In this document: in pieces, positions 26,243-34,497 of the stretch
Numbering within the stretch: position 1 is the stretch's first letter
Layout of the letters: each line of letters starts with the position of its first letter
Source of the DNA: Sulfitobacter sp. DFL-14
Lineage (GTDB): Bacteria > Pseudomonadota > Alphaproteobacteria > Rhodobacterales > Rhodobacteraceae
DNA length: 64,000 bases
Assembly (NCBI RefSeq): GCF_003335585.1
Contig: NZ_QBFD01000025.1
Span: forward strand, 169,421 to 233,420
Direction: 5' to 3'
The notes under the pieces: generated by a model
The model's input: the letters and a program-made list of their open reading frames with translations, nothing else
Databases searched by the model: none
Told to the model about the DNA's origin: nothing
Program-made: the position numbers and the translations under genes

Positions 26243-26796
26243 TGGCAAAGCAGTTCGACAGCATCACCGAGGACCACAGAAAGTTCATCGAGGCGCAGCA
26301 CATGTTCTTCTGCGGCACCGCCGCCGAGACCGGCCGCGTGAACATCTCGCCCAAGGGGATGGACAGCTTGCGCGTGCTTGGCCCCCACCGGATCATCTGG
26401 CGCAATCTCACCGGCTCGGGCAATGAAACCGCCGCGCATCTGGCGCGCATCAACCGCATGACCCTGATGTGGTGCGGGTTTGAGGCGCGTCCGATGATCA
26501 TGCGCGCCTATGGTGCTGCCCGCACCCTGCATCCGCGCGATGCGGCGTTCGACGCCCTCAATGCGCATTTCCCGCCCGATCCCGGCGCGCGGCAGATCTA
26601 CGACATGACTGTGGATCTGATGCAGACCAGCTGCGGCTATGCGGTGCCCTTCTATGAGCACAAGGGCCCGCGCGAGGTCCTGCACCATTGGGCCCGCGAC
26701 AAGGGGCCCGACGGGGTTGCCACCTATTGGCAGGACCGCAACCAGCACAGTATCGACAGTCTGCCCACGCATGTTCTGGCCGACCCCGATGCATGA
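26242..26796 (+). CDS. pyridoxamine 5'-phosphate oxidase (PPOX) family protein
   Basis: A 184-residue flavin-binding split-barrel-type protein: GTAAETGRVNISPKGMDSLR (25-44) with the conserved NISPKG and RIIWRNLTGSGNET blocks. These features belong to a PPOX-like family whose role is unclear, distinct from PdxH. It begins within the glmS stop (TAATG) and overlaps the next gene at its own end, so it is cotranscribed with glmS. Confidence 0.9.
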   Translation: MAKQFDSITEDHRKFIEAQHMFFCGTAAETGRVNISPKGMDSLRVLGPHRIIWRNLTGSGNETAAHLARINRMTLMWCGFEARPMIMRAYGAARTLHPRDAAFDALNAHFPPDPGARQIYDMTVDLMQTSCGYAVPFYEHKGPREVLHHWARDKGPDGVATYWQDRNQHSIDSLPTHVLADPDA

Positions 26797-27475
26797 ATCC
26801 TATCTGGCAGCGCTTGAAGAACTGGCCGACCCCGACCGCGCGGCGCAAATGCGCGCCTATCACAAGGCGGACCGCCGCTACCTTGGCCTGACCAATCCCC
26901 AGATCAACGATCTGACCCAGACCTGGCGCAGCGAGACCGATGCCGAAACCCGCGTCGCCATCGCGGACGGACTGTGGCAGACCGACATCTTCGAGGCGCG
27001 CCTCGCCGCCGCCAAACTGCTGACCCAGGCGCGCATCCGGCCCGATGACACCCCCGCATGGGATCTCATCATCTCCTGGACTCCGGATTTCGACAGCTGG
27101 GCGATTGCCGATCACGCCTGCATGGCCGGGGCCAAACGCCTGACCGCCGACCCCGGCCGCCTTGATACGGTTGCCACCTGGGTCACCTCAGATCACATGT
27201 GGACCCGCCGCGCCGCCCTCGTCTCCACACTCCCCTGGACCAAGCAGAACCACCCGAAACCGCAGGAACTGGCCGACCGCGACCGCATCCTGGGCTGGGC
27301 CGCAACCCTGGTGACCGATCACCAGTGGTTCATCCAGAAAGCCATCGGCTGGTGGCTGCGCGACCTGTCGAAACACGATGCCCCCCGCACCCGGACCTTC
27401 ATCGACACCCACGGTGCCGCGATGAAACCCTTCGCGGTAAAGGAAGCCCTGCGCCACCTGAAGAAAACCACCTGA
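26789..27475 (+). CDS. DNA alkylation repair protein (AlkD-like)
   Basis: A 228-residue all-helical HEAT-like repeat protein. The segments YHKADRRYLGLTNPQ, WDLIISWTPDFDSWAIADH, the Trp/Arg/Asp-rich HMWTRRAALVSTLPW and IQKAIGWWLRDLSK are typical of AlkC/AlkD-type DNA alkylation repair proteins, which remove bulky or cationic alkylated bases without base flipping. The ATG at 26789 lies eight bases inside the previous gene. It ends the glmU run; several hairpins follow. Confidence 0.88.
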   Translation: MHESYLAALEELADPDRAAQMRAYHKADRRYLGLTNPQINDLTQTWRSETDAETRVAIADGLWQTDIFEARLAAAKLLTQARIRPDDTPAWDLIISWTPDFDSWAIADHACMAGAKRLTADPGRLDTVATWVTSDHMWTRRAALVSTLPWTKQNHPKPQELADRDRILGWAATLVTDHQWFIQKAIGWWLRDLSKHDAPRTRTFIDTHGAAMKPFAVKEALRHLKKTT

Positions 27476-27487
27476 AACATCCCTGGT

Positions 27488-27524
27488 CTGGCGCCGCCCT
27501 TGCTTGAGCACGTCAGGGCGCCAG
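27488..27524 (+). terminator. hairpin after the glmU-glmS operon
   Basis: Twelve bases after the stop, arms CTGGCG and CGCCAG (27488-27493, 27519-27524) continue as CCCT/AGGG with a small bulge. There is no strong T run, so this could be a weak or Rho-assisted terminator or an mRNA 3'-end stabiliser. Confidence 0.45.
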
Positions 27525-27536
27525 CCGACCGGATTG

Positions 27537-27589
27537 CCAAGCACAATCGCCGAGGGGCCCCCGCAGGGGGAGACGGCTATTGTGCTTGG
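27537..27589. repeat. long inverted repeat between convergent genes
   Basis: Arms CCAAGCACAAT and ATTGTGCTTGG (11 of 11) enclose a further paired GCCG/CGGC step and a GGGGCCCCC-GCA-GGGGG core, giving a 53-base near-complete stem. Location between two convergent transcription units suggests a bidirectional terminator, but a mobile-element end or REP-like element is also possible. Confidence 0.65.
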
Positions 27590-27674
27590 GAAGACGGGCG
27601 GATGGTGCCATGAAAAAGATCAATCAAGGGCGGCACCAGACCTTCCTGGGATGGTGGGCCCGCAGCGAAAATCC

Positions 27675-27712
27675 ATAATCTAATCTGCGCGCAGCGCAGT
27701 CCTTCAGATTAT
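27675..27712. terminator. AT-flanked hairpin next to the lipoprotein gene stop
   Basis: Outer arms ATAATCT and AGATTAT enclose the perfect inner stem CTGCGC-GCA-GCGCAG (27685-27699). It lies just outside the stop of the minus-strand lipoprotein gene at 27714, where a terminator is expected. Confidence 0.5.
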
Positions 27713-27713
27713 G

Positions 27714-28238
27714 CTAGCCCTCCAGCGCCACCTCGACCTCTGTCAGCTCCGTCAGCGAAGCACCGATCAGGCGCAGGGCCGACAGCGACATCTGGCTGCC
27801 CGCCGTCGCGGCACCGCCCAGCGGAATCAGCGTCACCGCCGAGGATTTCCCCGTTGCCGGATTGGTCACCCGCCCCTTGGCCTCCGCTTCGACCAGAGGT
27901 GTCTTCAGCCACAACCCCGGCTGGGTCGGATCCCCCAGGGCCGCCACCGTTGTGCCCAGCACCCGGCCCCCGGCCGCCGCGGGCACAGCCGCCGCGGCAC
28001 GCTGTTCCGGCGTGGTGGTGTCCAGCGCCTCGGCCGAGCGCGCCGCAGGCGATGGCGGCGGTGCCGCCGTGGCAAGGTCAAGCGTTGGCACCTCGGCCGG
28101 ATCAGCAGCGACAAAAGGATCAATCGGACCCTCCTGCGCAGCACCACCCGCCTTGCGCCCAAGGCCAAAACGCTCGGTCACGGCGGCACAGCCCGCCACG
28201 CCCAGAACCAGTATCGTCAGGATCAGAATTCTTTTCAT
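27714..28238 (-). CDS. hypothetical lipoprotein
   Basis: A 174-residue exported protein. The N-terminus MKRILILTILVLGVAGCAAV is a type II signal peptide with the lipobox VAGC (Cys17), so it should be lipidated and membrane-anchored. The mature protein has a long Ala/Pro-rich, disordered stretch (about 40-90) and then a small domain with GLWLKTPLVEAEAKGRV and LRLIGASLTELTEVEVALEG. No known function. It is transcribed away from moaA across an 85-base gap. Confidence 0.82.
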   Translation of the reverse strand: MKRILILTILVLGVAGCAAVTERFGLGRKAGGAAQEGPIDPFVAADPAEVPTLDLATAAPPPSPAARSAEALDTTTPEQRAAAAVPAAAGGRVLGTTVAALGDPTQPGLWLKTPLVEAEAKGRVTNPATGKSSAVTLIPLGGAATAGSQMSLSALRLIGASLTELTEVEVALEG

Positions 28239-28323
28239 GACCGCAGGCTAGCGCCCGCCCGCCCCCACATCAATCTGAGAAATGCCGCTTGCGGGCTTAC
28301 CGGCGGGCGATTACCTATAAAGC

Positions 28324-29331
28324 ATGAATGCTCCATTGATCGACCCATTCGCCCGCGCCATCACCTATCTGCGCGTCTCTGTCACGGACCGCTGCGATTT
28401 CCGCTGTGTCTACTGCATGTCCGAGAACATGACCTTCCTGCCCAAGAAGGAACTGCTGACGCTGGAGGAACTGGACCGGCTCTGTTCCACCTTCGTGGGT
28501 CTCGGGGTGCAAAAGCTGCGCATCACCGGGGGCGAGCCGCTGGTGCGCAAGGGCATCATGACCTTCTTTGACAGCATGACCCGCCACCTCGACGCGGGCA
28601 CGCTCAAGGAGCTTACGCTGACCACCAACGGCAGCCAGCTGGAACGTTTCGCCGGGGATCTTTATGCCGCCGGTGTGCGCCGGGTGAACATCTCCCTCGA
28701 CACGTTGGATGATGCCAAATTCGCCGATATCACCCGCTGGGGCCGCCTGTCCCAGGTGCTGCGCGGCGTCGATGCGGCGCAAAAGGCGGGGCTGCGGGTC
28801 AAGATCAACGCCGTGGCCCTGAAAGGTTTCAACGAGGATGAGCTGCCCGCCCTCACCCGCTGGTGCGCCGAACGCGACATGGATCTCACCTGGATCGAGG
28901 TCATGCCGATGGGCGATCTGGGCAATGAGGACCGCCTGGGCCAATACTGGTCCCTCAAGGATGTCCGCGCCCGCTATGCCGAAGAATATACCGTCACCGA
29001 TCTGGCAGAACGTTCGGGCGGTCCCGCCCGCTATGTCCGGCTTGAGGAAACGGGTCAGAAGATCGGCTTCATCACGCCGCTTTCCCACAACTTCTGCGAA
29101 AGCTGCAACCGCGTGCGCATCACCTGCACCGGCGAGATCTACATGTGCCTCGGTCAGGAAGACGTGGCCGATCTGCGCGCGCCCCTGCGTGCCCACCCCA
29201 CCGATGATGCCCCGCTCGAGGCGGCGATCCGTGCCGCCATCGACCGCAAGCCCAAGGGCCATGATTTCGACTATTCCCGCCAGCAGCTCGACGGGCAGAT
29301 GCCCCGGCACATGAGCCACACGGGCGGCTGA
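28324..29331 (+). CDS. moaA: GTP 3',8-cyclase (molybdenum cofactor biosynthesis)
   Basis: A radical SAM enzyme of 335 residues, the first step from GTP to pyranopterin. The radical-SAM cysteines are C24, C28 and C31 (RCDFRCVYC), and the C-terminal second cluster ligands sit in [15 protein letters not shown]. The protein ends in SHTGG, keeping the C-terminal GG tail needed for catalysis. The next gene starts eight bases downstream, so cotranscription with waaA is likely. No other Mo-cofactor gene is in the window. Confidence 0.97.
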   Translation: MNAPLIDPFARAITYLRVSVTDRCDFRCVYCMSENMTFLPKKELLTLEELDRLCSTFVGLGVQKLRITGGEPLVRKGIMTFFDSMTRHLDAGTLKELTLTTNGSQLERFAGDLYAAGVRRVNISLDTLDDAKFADITRWGRLSQVLRGVDAAQKAGLRVKINAVALKGFNEDELPALTRWCAERDMDLTWIEVMPMGDLGNEDRLGQYWSLKDVRARYAEEYTVTDLAERSGGPARYVRLEETGQKIGFITPLSHNFCESCNRVRITCTGEIYMCLGQEDVADLRAPLRAHPTDDAPLEAAIRAAIDRKPKGHDFDYSRQQLDGQMPRHMSHTGG

Positions 29332-29338
29332 GCCCGGC

Positions 29339-30625
29339 ATGGCCCCGCTGCTCTACCGCCTCTGGGTGGGGGCCAGCATGGCGCTGGTGCCCTTTGCGAC
29401 CTGGGCTGTCACCCGCAAGCTGCGCCGCGCAGGCGTGCCGGTGGTGCGCTGCCACGAAAAGCTCGGCCATGCCACCGAACCGCGCGACCCCGACGCTGCG
29501 CTGATCTGGTTCCATGCCGCCTCCGTGGGCGAGACCCAGGCGGTGCTGGCCCTGATCACCCGCATGGGCGTGGCCCTGCCGCAGGCGCAGTTTCTCATCA
29601 CATCGGGCACCGCCACCTCCGCCGCCATGGTCGCCCGCCGGATGCCGCCGCGCTGCGTGCACCAGTTCTCGCCGCTCGATGCGCCCGGGCCCCTGCGCCG
29701 CTTCCTGCGCCACTGGCGGCCCGATGCGGCGCTCTTTGTGGAAAGTGAACTCTGGCCCCAGATGCTGCGCCGCACCCATGCCCAGGGCGCGCGGATGGCG
29801 CTGGTCAACGCGCGGCTCTCTGCCAAATCCATCGCCAACTGGCGCCGCTTCCCGAAGACTGCGCGCTACCTTTTCGAGGTCTTCGACCTGATCCTGACCC
29901 AGAACGATGCCATGGCCAAGGCCATGGTCGAGATCAACGCCCCCGCCGACCGGGTCGCCCGGGGCATCAACCTCAAGTCGCTGGCAGGCCCCCTGCCACA
30001 GGACGAGGATGCGCTGTTCGAGGCGCGCGCAGCCCTGGGCCATCGCCCGGTCTGGATCGCCTCCTCCACCCACCCGGGCGAGGAGGAGACCGTGCTGGCC
30101 GCGCACAAGACCCTGCTGGAGCAGCACCCCGACCTCTGCCTGATCCTCGTGCCGCGCCATCCCGAACGCGGGCAGGACGTGACCAACCTGATCGCCGGGG
30201 CGGGCCTGAGCCTGACCCGCCGCACCCGTGGGGACATGCCCGGCGGGCAGGTCTTTCTTGCCGATACACTGGGCGAGCTCGGCACCTGGTATGCGCTTGG
30301 CGATATCGTGTTCCTGGGCGGCTCCCTGCGCCCCATCGGCGGGCACAACCCGTTCGAAGTCGCCCAGGCCGGAGCGGCGGTACTTTCGGGCAACCACGTC
30401 GCCAATTTCGCCGAAACCTTTGCCGAGATGGAGGCGCGCGGCGCCGCGCGTCTGGTGGCCGATGCCGGGGACCTTGCCATGCGGGTCGGCGCGCTTCTGG
30501 ACGATCCTGGCGCACTGGAGGCCGCCAAAGCCGCCGCGACAGCGTTTACCCGGGACAGGACCGACATGCTGGACGGGATCGCCACGCGGCTGATCAAGAC
30601 GCTGGAGCTTGCCCCCCGTGCCTGA
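29339..30625 (+). CDS. waaA: 3-deoxy-D-manno-octulosonic acid transferase
   Basis: A 428-residue GT30 glycosyltransferase that adds Kdo to lipid A precursors at the cytoplasmic face of the inner membrane. The N-terminal membrane-associated segment is followed by IWFHAASVGETQAV (about 49-62), with the catalytic Glu, then FVESELWPQM and in the C-domain GGSLRPIGGHNPFEVAQAG, which binds CMP-Kdo. It overlaps slightly with the next LPS gene. Essential LPS core function. Confidence 0.95.
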   Translation: MAPLLYRLWVGASMALVPFATWAVTRKLRRAGVPVVRCHEKLGHATEPRDPDAALIWFHAASVGETQAVLALITRMGVALPQAQFLITSGTATSAAMVARRMPPRCVHQFSPLDAPGPLRRFLRHWRPDAALFVESELWPQMLRRTHAQGARMALVNARLSAKSIANWRRFPKTARYLFEVFDLILTQNDAMAKAMVEINAPADRVARGINLKSLAGPLPQDEDALFEARAALGHRPVWIASSTHPGEEETVLAAHKTLLEQHPDLCLILVPRHPERGQDVTNLIAGAGLSLTRRTRGDMPGGQVFLADTLGELGTWYALGDIVFLGGSLRPIGGHNPFEVAQAGAAVLSGNHVANFAETFAEMEARGAARLVADAGDLAMRVGALLDDPGALEAAKAAATAFTRDRTDMLDGIATRLIKTLELAPRA

Positions 30626-31652
30626 GCTTTTCGTCACAAATTACAATCCGAATTTCACCGGTGTCTCGGCGACAGCGGCCAATGTGATCCGCCAGCAGAT
30701 GCAGCACCATGACCTTGCGCTGGTGGGCCGGCCGCTGCCAGGCTGCCCCGACCCGCTGACGCCTGCGCAGGCCCATCTTGCCTGCCGCCAGGGCGCGCCG
30801 GAAAACCGGCCTTTCGCGATCTGGCATGTGCGCCGCAACCCCGAGATGCGCAGCGCCATCTGGCTGCGCGACGTGCGCCGCGCACCGATCCGCATCGTCT
30901 TTACCTCCGCCGCGCAGCGCCTGCATTCGGCCTATCCGCGCTGGCTGATCAGCCGCATGGATGCAGTGATCGCCACCACGGACAGGGCGGCGGAATTCGT
31001 CCCCCACGTCCGCGCCGTGGTTCCGCACGGGGTCGATACCGATCTCTTCACCCCCGCATCCGACCGCGCCGCCGCCTGGCGCGCCCTGGGTTTCGGCGGC
31101 AGCCGCGGGATCGCCACCGTGGGGCGCATCCGCCCCGAAAAAGGCACGGATGTCTTTGTCGAGGCGATGCTGCGCTTCCTGCCGGATCACCCGGATGTCA
31201 CCGCCCTGGTGGTCGGCCGCGCGGGCGACAAGTTCGAAAACTATCTGACCGGCCTCAGGAACAAGGTCGCGGCGGCAGGGCTGACCGACCGCCTGCGCTT
31301 TGTGGGAGAGATACCGGCCCCCGACCTGCCCGCCCTGATGCGCGCCCTGTCGCTGGTCATGCAGCTGCCCCGCTACGAAGGCTACGGCATGGTCCCGCTC
31401 GAAGGACTTGCCAGCGGCACGCCTTTTGTGGGCAGCGAGGCAGGCTATTACCGCAGCTTTTCCGATGCGGGCAAAGTCGGCACGATTGTGCCCCTCGATA
31501 ACGCCGAAGCGGCCGCAGCCGCCGCCAAGGCCCTGCTCGACCGAACCGACATGATCGCCGGGGCCGCACGCCAGACCGCCCTGACCCGCTTCAGCGCCCG
31601 CGCCGAAGCGGAAGGGATCGACGCGGTCTACCAGTCCCTCTGGCACGGCTGA
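30618..31652 (+). CDS. family 4 glycosyltransferase, LPS core type
   Basis: A 344-residue GT-B enzyme. The N-half has VTNYNPNFTGVSAT and VPHGVDTDLFTPA; the C-half has the nucleotide-sugar site GRIRPEKGTDVFVEA and the EX7E-type segment ALSLVMQLPRYEGYGMVPLEGLASGTPFV. I use the GTG at 30618, with GGAG ten bases before it; the frame's TTG at 30609 is less likely. It overlaps waaA by eight bases. The position next to waaA suggests a core sugar transferase like rhizobial LpcC (mannosyltransferase), an inference. Confidence 0.88.
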   Translation: MPELFVTNYNPNFTGVSATAANVIRQQMQHHDLALVGRPLPGCPDPLTPAQAHLACRQGAPENRPFAIWHVRRNPEMRSAIWLRDVRRAPIRIVFTSAAQRLHSAYPRWLISRMDAVIATTDRAAEFVPHVRAVVPHGVDTDLFTPASDRAAAWRALGFGGSRGIATVGRIRPEKGTDVFVEAMLRFLPDHPDVTALVVGRAGDKFENYLTGLRNKVAAAGLTDRLRFVGEIPAPDLPALMRALSLVMQLPRYEGYGMVPLEGLASGTPFVGSEAGYYRSFSDAGKVGTIVPLDNAEAAAAAAKALLDRTDMIAGAARQTALTRFSARAEAEGIDAVYQSLWHG

Positions 31653-32041
31653 CAGGGGCGCGCCAGGTGGCTTGAGCGCGCATCCCCCGCTTGTTTAGGC
31701 CAAGACAGCCGGAACGACGCGAGGCGCTCTGGCAGCCGGGCCCGGAACAAGCCGAAGGCGCCGGGCCATCGCCTGCCCGCCCCTCGGGCAGGCGATATGG
31801 TTAGGCTGGTCGTGCCACCGATGGGATTCATCATGGCTGAGAAATAAAGTGGCATGAGCGAGGTCGGCATCGCCTACCCCGGGCAGGCGATGGCCCGGCT
31901 TGTGCCTAATCTCGGGGTTCGGAGGGCCTCAATCCTGCCCTTAGCTGCATTATCCATGAATGACCGCTTGGCATCTGCCCCCGCGCAAGCCCCCCGCGTC
32001 GCGCGAAACGGGACGGACCCTAGCCCGTCCCGCGCTGACAA
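31653..32041. other. 389-base gene-free region with REP-like inverted repeats
   Basis: No coding frame is supported here. It holds the inverted-repeat group at 31740-31898, the flanking GC-rich hairpin CGGGAC..GTCCCG-type sequence near 32010-32031 just past the M20 stop, and otherwise nothing recognised. It lies between two convergent operons. Confidence 0.7.
31740..31898. repeat. REP-like inverted repeats (two hairpins, opposite orientation)
   Basis: The 19-base CCGGGCCATCGCCTGCCCG at 31761-31779 returns as its perfect reverse complement at 31880-31898. The first unit also forms a hairpin with CGGGCAGGCGAT (31785-31796; 12-bp stem, 5-base loop), and the second with CATCGCCT (31868-31875). 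The segment GCCCGGAACAAGCCG at 31740-31754 and its downstream AGGCGC also occur at 51.3 kb next to a transposase-like gene. Confidence 0.75.
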
Positions 32042-33205
32042 TCAGGCCGCTGGCATCCGCTGCTCGACGATACCCGCCCACCAGCTGCAGCCCGCCGGGA
32101 TCGCCTCGTCGTTGAAGTTGTACATCGGATGGTGCACCATCGCCCCGTCGCCGTTGCCCACCAGAATGTAGGCCCCGGGCCGTTCTTCCAGCATGAAGGC
32201 GAAATCTTCGCCCCCCATGACCAGCGGCGCCTCGTCGCATTGGCCGGTCACGCTGCGCGCCACATCGGCAGCGAAATCGGTCTGCTCGGGGTGGTTGACC
32301 ATCACCGGATAGTTGCGCTTGTAATCCACCCGCGCCACGGCGCCGAAAGTCGCCGCAATGCCCTCGCAGATCTCCGTCACGCGCTTCTCCGCCAGATCGC
32401 GCAGCTCGTTGCTCAGGGTGCGCACGGTGCCCATCAGGTTCACCCGCTGCGGGATCACGTTGAAGGCCTTGGAGGAGGATTCGATGGAGGTGATCGAGAC
32501 CACGATATTGCCAATCGGATCCGCGTTGCGGCTGACGATGGTCTGCAGCGCGGTGATGATATGTGCTGTCACGACCCCGGTATCAATCGTCTCATGCGGC
32601 TTGGCCGCATGGCCGCCCAGCCCCTCGACCTCGATCTTCAACAGGTCGGTGGCGGCAAAGAACGGGCCGGTGCGGATGCCGAAACTGCCGGTGGGCATGC
32701 CCGGCCAGTTGTGCATGCCATAGACCTCCTGGATGCCCCAACGCTCCATCATGCCGTCGTCGCACATGACCTTGCCGCCGCCGCCGCCCTCTTCGGCAGG
32801 CTGAAAGATCACCACGGCAGTGCCATCGAAATTGCGGGTCTCCGCCAGATATTGCGCCGCCCCCAGCAGCATTGCGGTATGGCCATCGTGACCGCAGGCA
32901 TGCATCGCATTCGCCGTCTTGGAGGCATAATCGAGCCCGGTCTGCTCGTGAATCGGCAGCGCATCCATATCGGCGCGCAGCCCGATCACCTTGCCCGATG
33001 CGGTGGTCTTGCCCTTGATCACGCCCACAACCCCGGTGCGCCCGATCCCCTCGACCACTTCGTCACAGCCAAAGGCGCGCAGCTTTTCGGCGACCGTGGC
33101 CGAAGTGCGGTGTGTCTCGAACAGGATTTCGGGGTGTTCGTGCAGATCTCGTCGCCAGGCGGTAATGTCATCATGCAGTTCGGCAAAGCGGTTCTTGACG
33201 GGCAT
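32042..33205 (-). CDS. M20-family amidohydrolase (copy 2)
   Basis: A 387-residue M20D-type amidohydrolase (hippurate hydrolase / IAA-amino acid hydrolase type). Dinuclear metal site motifs are MHACGHDGHTAMLLGAAQYL (about 100-119) and FQPAEEGGGGG with the catalytic Glu. A dimerisation domain lies in the middle and HHPMYNFNDEAIP near the end. The ATG at 33205 follows AAAGGAAA. It is a close tandem paralog of the next gene, with the same MP(V/I)KNRFAE start. These enzymes hydrolyse N-acyl-amino acids or amide conjugates; the true substrate is unknown. Confidence 0.92.
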   Translation of the reverse strand: MPVKNRFAELHDDITAWRRDLHEHPEILFETHRTSATVAEKLRAFGCDEVVEGIGRTGVVGVIKGKTTASGKVIGLRADMDALPIHEQTGLDYASKTANAMHACGHDGHTAMLLGAAQYLAETRNFDGTAVVIFQPAEEGGGGGKVMCDDGMMERWGIQEVYGMHNWPGMPTGSFGIRTGPFFAATDLLKIEVEGLGGHAAKPHETIDTGVVTAHIITALQTIVSRNADPIGNIVVSITSIESSSKAFNVIPQRVNLMGTVRTLSNELRDLAEKRVTEICEGIAATFGAVARVDYKRNYPVMVNHPEQTDFAADVARSVTGQCDEAPLVMGGEDFAFMLEERPGAYILVGNGDGAMVHHPMYNFNDEAIPAGCSWWAGIVEQRMPAA

Positions 33206-33307
33206 CGGGTTTCCTTTTCGATGGTTTGGGGCACGGGGCAGCCACGAAGGGCCGGCAGCGTGCAAAACGTCTGGCAGATGGGCGAACCGCCCACCTTTCG
33301 CCTTGGT

Positions 33308-34474
33308 CTATCCCACCGGCATCCGGGTTTCCACCAGTTCGGCGAACCACGAACAGCCCGCCGGGATCGCCGCATCGTTAAAGTCATACGCCGGGTGGTG
33401 CAGCGAGGCGCTGTCACCATTGCCGATCATCATATAGGCCCCCGGCCGCGCGTTCAGCATGTAGGAGAAATCCTCCCCCGCCATCACGGGCGGCAGATCG
33501 CGGATCACGCCGGGTGCCACCTTTTCGGCCATGTCGGCGGCGAAATCGGTCTGGTCGGGGTGGTTCACCGTCACCGGGTAGCCGCGCATGTAGGAGATCT
33601 TTGCCCCGCATTGATAGGCCGCTGCCGTATGGGTGACGACGTCGTGAAACCGCGCTTCGGCGAGGTCGCGCACCGCCTCGTCGAGCGTGCGCACCGTGCC
33701 CCGAAGCCGCACGGACTGAGGCAAGACATTGTGGCTGTCCGTATCGCTCTGCACCGTGGTGACAGAGACCACCACCTGTTTCACCGGATCCACGTTGCGC
33801 GACGCGATGCTTTGCAGCGCCACGATCACATGCGCCGCCGCAAGGTTGCTGTCGGCGCCGTTATGCGGGGCCGCCGCATGGCTGCCGCGCCCTTCGATAA
33901 TGACCTCGAATTCATCCGCCGCCGCCAGTAGCGCGCCATGCCGGATCGCGAATTCACCCGCCGGAAAGTCCGGCATGTTGTGCATGCCGTAAACTTCCTG
34001 GATGCCCCATCGGTCCATCAGGCCGTCCTTGACCATCTCGTTGCCGCCGCCGCCGCCTTCCTCCGCTGGCTGAAAGATCAGCACGCAGCGGCCGTCGAAA
34101 TTCCGTGTCTCCGCCAGGTACTGCGCCGCCCCCAGCAGCATCGCGGTATGCCCGTCATGGCCGCAGGCATGCATCTTTCCCGGCACCTTTGAGGCATAGT
34201 CCAGCCCCGTGGCCTCGGTCATCGGCAGCGCATCCATATCGGCCCGCAGCCCCAGGGTGCGCCCGAAGCTGTTGCTGCGCCCCTCGATCACCGCCACCAG
34301 CCCGGTCTTGCCGATCCCGGTGGTGATGTCGGTGATGCCGAAGCTGCGCAGCTTCTCCTCGACGAATTTCACCGTCTCATGCACATCGAACAGCAATTCC
34401 GGGGTTTCGTGCAGGTGCCTGCGCCAGGCTGTAATCTCGGCATGGGTCTCGGCAAAGCGGTTCTTGATCGGCAT
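33308..34474 (-). CDS. M20-family amidohydrolase (copy 1)
   Basis: A 388-residue enzyme very similar to its neighbour. It shares MHACGHDGHTAMLLGAAQYL, AEEGGGGG, the start MPIKNRFAE and the C-terminal NDAAIPAGCSWFAELVE. The differences are spread along the protein, as expected of an old tandem duplication rather than a recent copy. The ATG at 34474 follows AAAGGAC; an upstream ATG at 34501 is unlikely. The FAD oxidoreductase gene ends 23 bases before it. Probably hydrolyses acylated amino acids or dipeptide-like amides. Confidence 0.92.
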   Translation of the reverse strand: MPIKNRFAETHAEITAWRRHLHETPELLFDVHETVKFVEEKLRSFGITDITTGIGKTGLVAVIEGRSNSFGRTLGLRADMDALPMTEATGLDYASKVPGKMHACGHDGHTAMLLGAAQYLAETRNFDGRCVLIFQPAEEGGGGGNEMVKDGLMDRWGIQEVYGMHNMPDFPAGEFAIRHGALLAAADEFEVIIEGRGSHAAAPHNGADSNLAAAHVIVALQSIASRNVDPVKQVVVSVTTVQSDTDSHNVLPQSVRLRGTVRTLDEAVRDLAEARFHDVVTHTAAAYQCGAKISYMRGYPVTVNHPDQTDFAADMAEKVAPGVIRDLPPVMAGEDFSYMLNARPGAYMMIGNGDSASLHHPAYDFNDAAIPAGCSWFAELVETRMPVG

Positions 34475-34497
34475 GGCATGTCCTTTGCAGCAATGGT

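Noticed and set aside
24470..26248. 592-codon minus-strand frame opposite glmS
   Set aside because: Composition (Gly, Gln, His, Asp runs) and full overlap with glmS show that it is a shadow.
28316..28321. TATAAA box just before moaA
   Set aside because: It ends two bases before the ATG, so transcription would begin inside the gene past the start codon; no well-spaced -35 box is present.
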